Position numbers and translations under genes: made by a program
Notes under the pieces: model-generated
Told to the model about the DNA's origin: nothing
Databases searched by the model: none
The model's input: the letters and a program-made list of their open reading frames with translations, nothing else
Source: Microbacterium sp. W4I4
Lineage (GTDB): Bacteria > Actinomycetota > Actinomycetes > Actinomycetales > Microbacteriaceae
Length of the DNA stretch: 64,000 nucleotides
NCBI RefSeq assembly: GCF_030816235.1
Contig: NZ_JAUSXT010000001.1
Coordinates: forward strand, 2,046,001-2,110,000
Reading direction: 5' to 3'
Shown: positions 59,812 to 64,000 of the stretch, piece after piece
Layout of the letters: the number at the start of each line of letters is the position of its first letter
Numbering within the stretch: position 1 is the stretch's first letter

Positions 59812-60641
59812 CGCGCACCTCCTGCGGTGGACGCACCCTTCGACGCGTCGCTTCGCTCCTTGCTCAGGAACCAATTCTCCGGGTCGGGGGATGCCGCACG
59901 CAGCTCCTGCGTGTACGCGTTCTGCGGGTTCAGGATGACGTCGTCGGCTGGGCCCTGCTCGACGATGCGGCCCTGGTTGAGCACGATGATCTCGTCGCTG
60001 AAGTGCCGGGCCGTGGCCAGGTCATGGGTGATGTAGAGCACGCCGAGGCCCTCCTCGCGCTGCAGGTCGGCGAGCAGGTTCAGCACGCCGAGGCGGATCG
60101 AGACGTCGAGCATCGAGACCGGCTCGTCGGCGACGAGGAGTCGAGGCCTGGATGCCAGTGCGCGGGCGATCGCGACGCGCTGGCGCTGGCCACCGGAGAG
60201 CTCGTGGGGGCGGCGGTCGATGACGGCATCCGGGATCAGCTGGACCCGCTCCAGCAGCCGGCGCACCTCGCGCTCGGTGTCCTTCTTCGGCACGACGTCG
60301 TCCAGGCGCAGCGGACGCTCGATGTGGTACCGGATCGAGTGGTACGGATTCAGCGACGCGAACGGATCCTGGAAAACCATCCGCAGCTGCTGGCGGTAGC
60401 TGCGCAGTCCCCGGCCGCGGCGCGGGATCGGAGTGCCGTCGAGCCGGATCTCGCCGCTGGTGGGCGTCTCGAGCTGGGTGAGGATCTTCGCGATCGTCGA
60501 CTTGCCGCTGCCGGACTGGCCGACCAGTCCGATGGTGCGGCCGGATTCGAGGGTGAACGAGACATCGTCCAGGGCCTTCATCCGGCCAGCGCCGCGGACG
60601 TTGTAGATCTTGCTGACGTGGTCGAATTCGAGGATGCTCAT
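59808..60641 (-). CDS. Opp/Dpp-type ABC ATPase (OppF-like)
   Basis: 277 residues. Walker A GQSGSGKST near residue 41, signature ELSGGQRQRVAIARAL near 150, Walker B LLVADEPVSML near 172 and switch THD at 208. The extension after the switch (NPQNAYTQELRAASPDP) is the OppF-type C-terminal motif. It overlaps both neighbours by four bases. It supplies energy with the OppD-like partner. Confidence 0.94.
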   Translation of the reverse strand: MSILEFDHVSKIYNVRGAGRMKALDDVSFTLESGRTIGLVGQSGSGKSTIAKILTQLETPTSGEIRLDGTPIPRRGRGLRSYRQQLRMVFQDPFASLNPYHSIRYHIERPLRLDDVVPKKDTEREVRRLLERVQLIPDAVIDRRPHELSGGQRQRVAIARALASRPRLLVADEPVSMLDVSIRLGVLNLLADLQREEGLGVLYITHDLATARHFSDEIIVLNQGRIVEQGPADDVILNPQNAYTQELRAASPDPENWFLSKERSDASKGASTAGGAR

Positions 60642-61462
60642 CGGACCACCACTCCTCTCTCGCCGGTGAGGCGGGGGAAGGACTCCAGGAGCCTGCGGGT
60701 GTACTCGTGCTGCGGGTCGTTCCAGATGCGCTCGGCGCTCTGCATCTCGACGATCTCGCCCTCGCGCATGATGGCGATGCGGTCGCTGATCTCCAGCAGC
60801 AGCGGCAGGTCGTGGGTGATGAAGATCACCGAGAAGCCGAACTCGTGACGCAGCTGGGAGATCTGACGCAGGATCTCGCGCTGCACGAGCACGTCCAGTG
60901 CGGTCGTCGGCTCGTCCATGACCATCAGCTGGGGGCGCAGGGCCAGCGCCATCGCGATCATGACGCGCTGGCGCATGCCGCCGGAGAGCTCGTGCGGGAA
61001 GGAGCGGATGCGGTCGCGCCCGACCTTCACGATCTCCAGCAGCTCCTCGACCTCGGCGCGGCGCTGCCGACGGGTCATCTCGGGCCGGTGCACCTCGAAG
61101 ACGTCGGCGAGCTGCGAACCGATCGTGGCCACTGGGTTGAGGGCGTTCATGGCGCCTTGGAACACCATCGAGATCTTGTCCCACCTGAAGCGTCGCATGT
61201 GCTCGGCGTCCAGCTCGTTGACGTCGATCCTCTCGCCGGACGCGTCATGGAACACGACGCTGCCTCCGGTGATGACCGCGGGCGCCTTGAGCAGACGCTG
61301 CACGCCGTACGCGAGCGTCGTCTTGCCGCATCCGCTCTCGCCGGCAAGGCCGAGGATCTCGCCGCGCTGCAGTTCGAGGGTGACGTCCTTGACGGCCGCC
61401 ACCGGCGGATCGACGTCGTACACGACCGAGAAGTCGCGCACGGAGAGCAGGGGTTCGGGCAT
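60638..61462 (-). CDS. Opp/Dpp-type ABC ATPase (OppD-like)
   Basis: 274 residues. Walker A GESGCGKTT near residue 42, signature ELSGGMRQRVMIAMAL near 157, Walker B LMVMDEPTTALD near 180. The GAMNALNPV stretch (about 107-115) is the usual OppD/DppD feature. It ends shortly after HEYTRRLLES, without the cysteine-rich iron-sulphur tail of many OppD proteins. An 87-bp gap, with a small GCGCG-stem hairpin near 61531, separates it from the binding protein. Confidence 0.94.
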   Translation of the reverse strand: MPEPLLSVRDFSVVYDVDPPVAAVKDVTLELQRGEILGLAGESGCGKTTLAYGVQRLLKAPAVITGGSVVFHDASGERIDVNELDAEHMRRFRWDKISMVFQGAMNALNPVATIGSQLADVFEVHRPEMTRRQRRAEVEELLEIVKVGRDRIRSFPHELSGGMRQRVMIAMALALRPQLMVMDEPTTALDVLVQREILRQISQLRHEFGFSVIFITHDLPLLLEISDRIAIMREGEIVEMQSAERIWNDPQHEYTRRLLESFPRLTGERGVVVR

Positions 61463-61549
61463 GGGTTTCGCTTTCAGGCCGGGACGGATGCCGAGGGCAG
61501 GGGGCGGGGGCGCTCCACGCGCGGGGGCGCGCAGAGCACCACCCTGTCA

Positions 61550-63217
61550 TCAGCTCGCCGGCTTCAGCTTCGCGAGGATCTGCACGATGCCGGGCTGCGT
61601 CGGATCACCCGACGCGTACTGGTCATCATCCGACGGCCAGCCCACGTAGTTGCGGGTGTTGAACTCACCCAGCAGCGGGTGCGCGCCCAGCGGGATGGCG
61701 GGGACGTTCTCGACGAACGCCTTCTGCATCACGGCGACCGCGGCCTGGCGATCCTCGTCCGATGATGCGTTGGCGTAGGTGTCCAGAGCCTCGGTCACGG
61801 CCGGGTCGTCGAAGCGGCCGAAGTTGAACTGCGCCTTGTCATCGACGATCCACTTCGGGTCCATCGTCGAGGTGTACAGGCCGTACGCGTTGCCGGTGTC
61901 CTCGAGCCAGTGGATGATCGCCTGGAACGTGCCCTCCTGGCGAGCGGCATCCCAGCCGCCCCAGTCGGGCTGGTCGACCTTGACCTCGATGCCGAGCGCT
62001 TCGTTCAGCTCCTCGGCGATCAGCGCCTGCTCGGTGTTCCAGTCGCTCCAGCCGGCGGGAACCGAGATGGAGAACGAGACGGCCTCTCCGTCGGGGTCGA
62101 CGAGCTTCTTGTCCTTCCACGTGTAGCCGGCCTCGGTGAGGATCTGCTTGGCCTTGTCGACGTCGACCTCGTAGTTCGCGTCCTTGTACTCCGGGACGAT
62201 CTCATCCGAGAGCAGGTCGCCGAGTCCGGTCACGTTCCAGACTTCGTCGCTCGCACCCTCGCGGGCGATGTCGACGTAGGCGGCGCGGTCGATGGTCCAC
62301 GCCAGCGCTTCACGCAGCGCCACGTTGTTGAAGGGCTTGGTCTGCAGGTTCATGAACAGCGTGCCGGCGCCCGCGGTCGGTGACACGAGGAACTGATTGT
62401 GCTCATCCGCGGCGAGGTAGCTGTCCTTGATCTGCGGGATGAACGCCTGCGCCCAGTCGGCCTCGCCGGAGACGAGAGCGGTGGTGAGGGCGGCGTTGTC
62501 GCCGTACGAGACGTAGTGCAGCTCGGGCACGGTCGGCTCGCCGCCCCAGTAGTCCTTGTTGGCGGTCAGCGTGACGGACTCGGTCGACCAGTTGTCGAGC
62601 ACGTAGGGGCCGGTGCCGACGGCGAGGCCCTCACCGGTGAGCGGGTCGGTGTTCGGGTCGGCGATCTTCTCCCAGATGTGCTTCGGGACGATCGGGGTGT
62701 GCAGCACGCGCGACTGGGCGGTGTACTTCGAGTCGCCGAACTTCAGGGTGATCTTGTCTCCGTCGACGGTCGCGCCCTGGTACTTCAGACCGGAGGTGTC
62801 GCTGAGCTTGCCGCTCAGGAACTGATCGAAGGTGAAGACGATGTCGTCGCCGGTGAAGTCCTCGCCGTCGCTCCACTCCACGCCGCTGCGCGGCACCACG
62901 GTGAGTTCGGTGTAGTCGTCGTTCCATTCCACGGACTCGGCCAGCCACGGGGTGGTGCCGAGGTCGCCGGTCGGGTTGACGAGCGCGAGAGGCTCGAAGA
63001 TGACCTTGGCATAGCCGTACTTCGATGCCGAGGAGTCACCCAGATACGGGTTGTGCGACTCGGTCGTGATGGCGCCGTCGGGCTTGGCGATCGTGAGGGC
63101 GGCGCCGGGCGTTCCGGTGTCGCCCTTGTCGCTGGACGCGGGCGCGCATCCGGCGAGGGCGCCGACACCGAGGGCGGCGATCGCGGTGAACGCGAGTACT
63201 GATCTGCTGAGCTTCAT
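61550..63217 (-). CDS. Oligosaccharide/peptide-binding lipoprotein (family 5)
   Basis: 555 residues from the ATG preceded by AGGAG. Lipoprotein signal ending LAGC with Cys24; the mature protein has the family 5 features (EPLALVNPTGDLGTTPWLAES, then WSDGEDFTGDDIVFTF near residue 120). Such proteins bind peptides or, in many GH-linked operons, cello- and other beta-oligosaccharides. GH3 at the end of the operon favours a beta-glucoside. First gene of the operon and divergent from the TetR gene. Confidence 0.92.
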   Translation of the reverse strand: MKLSRSVLAFTAIAALGVGALAGCAPASSDKGDTGTPGAALTIAKPDGAITTESHNPYLGDSSASKYGYAKVIFEPLALVNPTGDLGTTPWLAESVEWNDDYTELTVVPRSGVEWSDGEDFTGDDIVFTFDQFLSGKLSDTSGLKYQGATVDGDKITLKFGDSKYTAQSRVLHTPIVPKHIWEKIADPNTDPLTGEGLAVGTGPYVLDNWSTESVTLTANKDYWGGEPTVPELHYVSYGDNAALTTALVSGEADWAQAFIPQIKDSYLAADEHNQFLVSPTAGAGTLFMNLQTKPFNNVALREALAWTIDRAAYVDIAREGASDEVWNVTGLGDLLSDEIVPEYKDANYEVDVDKAKQILTEAGYTWKDKKLVDPDGEAVSFSISVPAGWSDWNTEQALIAEELNEALGIEVKVDQPDWGGWDAARQEGTFQAIIHWLEDTGNAYGLYTSTMDPKWIVDDKAQFNFGRFDDPAVTEALDTYANASSDEDRQAAVAVMQKAFVENVPAIPLGAHPLLGEFNTRNYVGWPSDDDQYASGDPTQPGIVQILAKLKPAS

Positions 63218-63277
63218 TGCTTCTCCTAGGGCACTGGTCTTCGTGTCGGGGGGTGAGCGGCTTCGCTCGGGCGTGAC

Positions 63278-63303
63278 ATTCACTTACTGGCAAGAAAGTG
63301 AAT
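63278..63303. promoter_or_regulatory. Inverted repeat in the tetR/binding-protein promoter region
   Basis: Perfect 8-bp arms ATTCACTT (63278-63285) and AAGTGAAT (63296-63303) with a 10-base spacer that contains TACTGG at its edge. It lies 61-86 bp upstream of the binding-protein start and about 80 bp before tetR. Confidence 0.6.
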
Positions 63304-63318
63304 TGTGAGAAGATTACC

Positions 63319-63330
63319 TACTGGTCAGTA
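63319..63330. promoter_or_regulatory. Palindrome TACTGGTCAGTA, candidate TetR operator
   Basis: TACTG/CAGTA arms around GT, 51 bp upstream of the tetR GTG. A half site TACTGG recurs at 63285-63290 within the neighbouring inverted repeat. Together they make an AT-richer regulatory block between the divergent genes. Confidence 0.55.
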
Positions 63331-63380
63331 AGCTTGCAACCGGAAGTCACCAGACCGTTACACTCGCCGAAGGAGGAATC

Positions 63381-64000
63381 GTGGCCAACGACACCCCGCG
63401 CACCCGCGCCGCGCAGCACAAGCGCATCGAGATCCTGAAGGCCGCGGTCGAGATCTTCGGCAGCAAGGGGTCGACCAACGGAACCCTCGCCGATGTCGCT
63501 GAGCAGGTGGGACTCACGCACGCCGGGGTCCTGCATCATTTCGGCTCCAAGCAGAGACTGCTGCTCGAGGTGCTCGCCTATCGGGACCAGGCGGATGTCG
63601 CCGAACTCGCCGAGCAGCACATCCCCGGGGGACTCGACCTGTTCCTGCACCTGGTCCGCACGGCGTACGCGAACGCGCGCCGCCCTGGCATCGTGCAGGC
63701 CTACACCGTGCTTTCGTCCGAGTCGGTCACCGACGGGCATCCGGGCAGGGAGTATTTCGAGGATCGCTACACGATCCTGCGCGGGGACGTGTCCGAGGCG
63801 TTCGGGCTGCTGTGCGCCTCGGAAGGCGTCACGGATGCGGATGCCGTCGCGGCGGCATCCGCATCGATCCTCGCCGTCATGGACGGGCTGCAGCTGCAGT
63901 GGCTGCTGCACCCGGAGGTCATCGACCTCGGCGCGACCAGCGAGTTCGCCATCCGCGCGATCGTCAATGGAGTGCTGAGACCGGGCCCGGCCCTGGAGTC
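63381..64000 (+). CDS. TetR-family regulator, 3' end cut by window
   Basis: At least 206 residues, still open at the right edge. The GTG start has an excellent AAGGAGG site. The helix-turn-helix is about 18-60 (TLADVAEQVGLTHAGVLHHF), followed by the helical ligand domain. It is divergent from the Opp-type oligosaccharide operon, and two inverted repeats lie between them, so it most likely controls that operon. TetR control of a sugar importer with GH3 is less common than LacI control. Confidence 0.88.
   Translation, partial: MANDTPRTRAAQHKRIEILKAAVEIFGSKGSTNGTLADVAEQVGLTHAGVLHHFGSKQRLLLEVLAYRDQADVAELAEQHIPGGLDLFLHLVRTAYANARRPGIVQAYTVLSSESVTDGHPGREYFEDRYTILRGDVSEAFGLLCASEGVTDADAVAAASASILAVMDGLQLQWLLHPEVIDLGATSEFAIRAIVNGVLRPGPALE

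Noticed and set aside
57526..60036. An 836-codon open frame on the plus strand across two permease genes.
   Set aside because: Composition is His/Asp/Arg-rich without domains, while both minus-strand permeases have full family motifs and coupled starts.

Overview
The window is high-GC actinobacterial DNA, most likely from Microbacterium or a close relative in the Microbacteriaceae. The evidence is many GTG starts, tightly packed ATGA/GTGA-overlapping operons, a TGGGAGCGCTCCCA box of the Streptomyces CebR type, lipoprotein-type sugar ABC transporters without their own ATPase, and the CTTCGACAGGCTCAG inverted repeat common in this family. This placement is inferred from sequence style, not from a database search. 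I support 59 protein genes (two cut by the window edges) and no rRNA, tRNA, CRISPR array or insertion sequence. No gap between genes exceeds 300 bases.

Layout. (1) 1-4054: a 5-oxoproline (pyroglutamate) module made of an NRAMP-like transporter, pxpA and a fused pxpB-pxpC, divergent from a GntR/FCD regulator with a palindrome between them. (2) 4320-5135: a secreted astacin-like metalloprotease. (3) 5203-7646: a GH1 beta-glucosidase and a LacI regulator behind a perfect CebR-type box. (4) 7724-29653: one continuous run of 23 genes on the minus strand. It encodes a LivKGFHM uptake system, aryl/acyl-CoA ligase, TetR regulator, cyclase-family hydrolase, two acyl-CoA dehydrogenases (one a tandem fusion), three crotonases, MaoC hydratases, 3-hydroxyacyl-CoA dehydrogenase, thiolase, a class III CoA-transferase, an IpdAB-like pair, SDRs, a thioesterase and a PRISE-type enone reductase. 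It looks like a complete import, CoA-activation and ring-opening/beta-oxidation pathway for an unidentified cyclic or aromatic acid.

(5) 29809-35191: apt, a MerR regulator, purS-purQ, a secreted M6 protease and a DUF1761 membrane protein. (6) 35304-51286: a carbohydrate-linked regulon around a GntR regulator at 42449. Three near-identical operators (TTCTGTATACAGAA type) precede a GH42 beta-galactosidase operon, a sugar ABC cassette, and a second ABC cassette ending in a GH63/MGH1-like glycosidase. The GH42 gene overlaps a split glycine decarboxylase-like pair (GcvPA/GcvPB) whose active-site motifs are strongly altered, followed by an AcoX/NAD-kinase-like protein and an SDR. (7) 51456-55351: a 2-hydroxyacid dehydrogenase, a GH13 alpha-glucosidase and a LacI regulator. 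(8) 55385-64000: an Opp/Dpp-type oligosaccharide transporter operon ending in a GH3 beta-glucosidase, divergent from a TetR regulator.

The two best candidates for undescribed biology are the 23-gene CoA-ester pathway and the GH42-GcvPA-GcvPB-AcoX-SDR operon.
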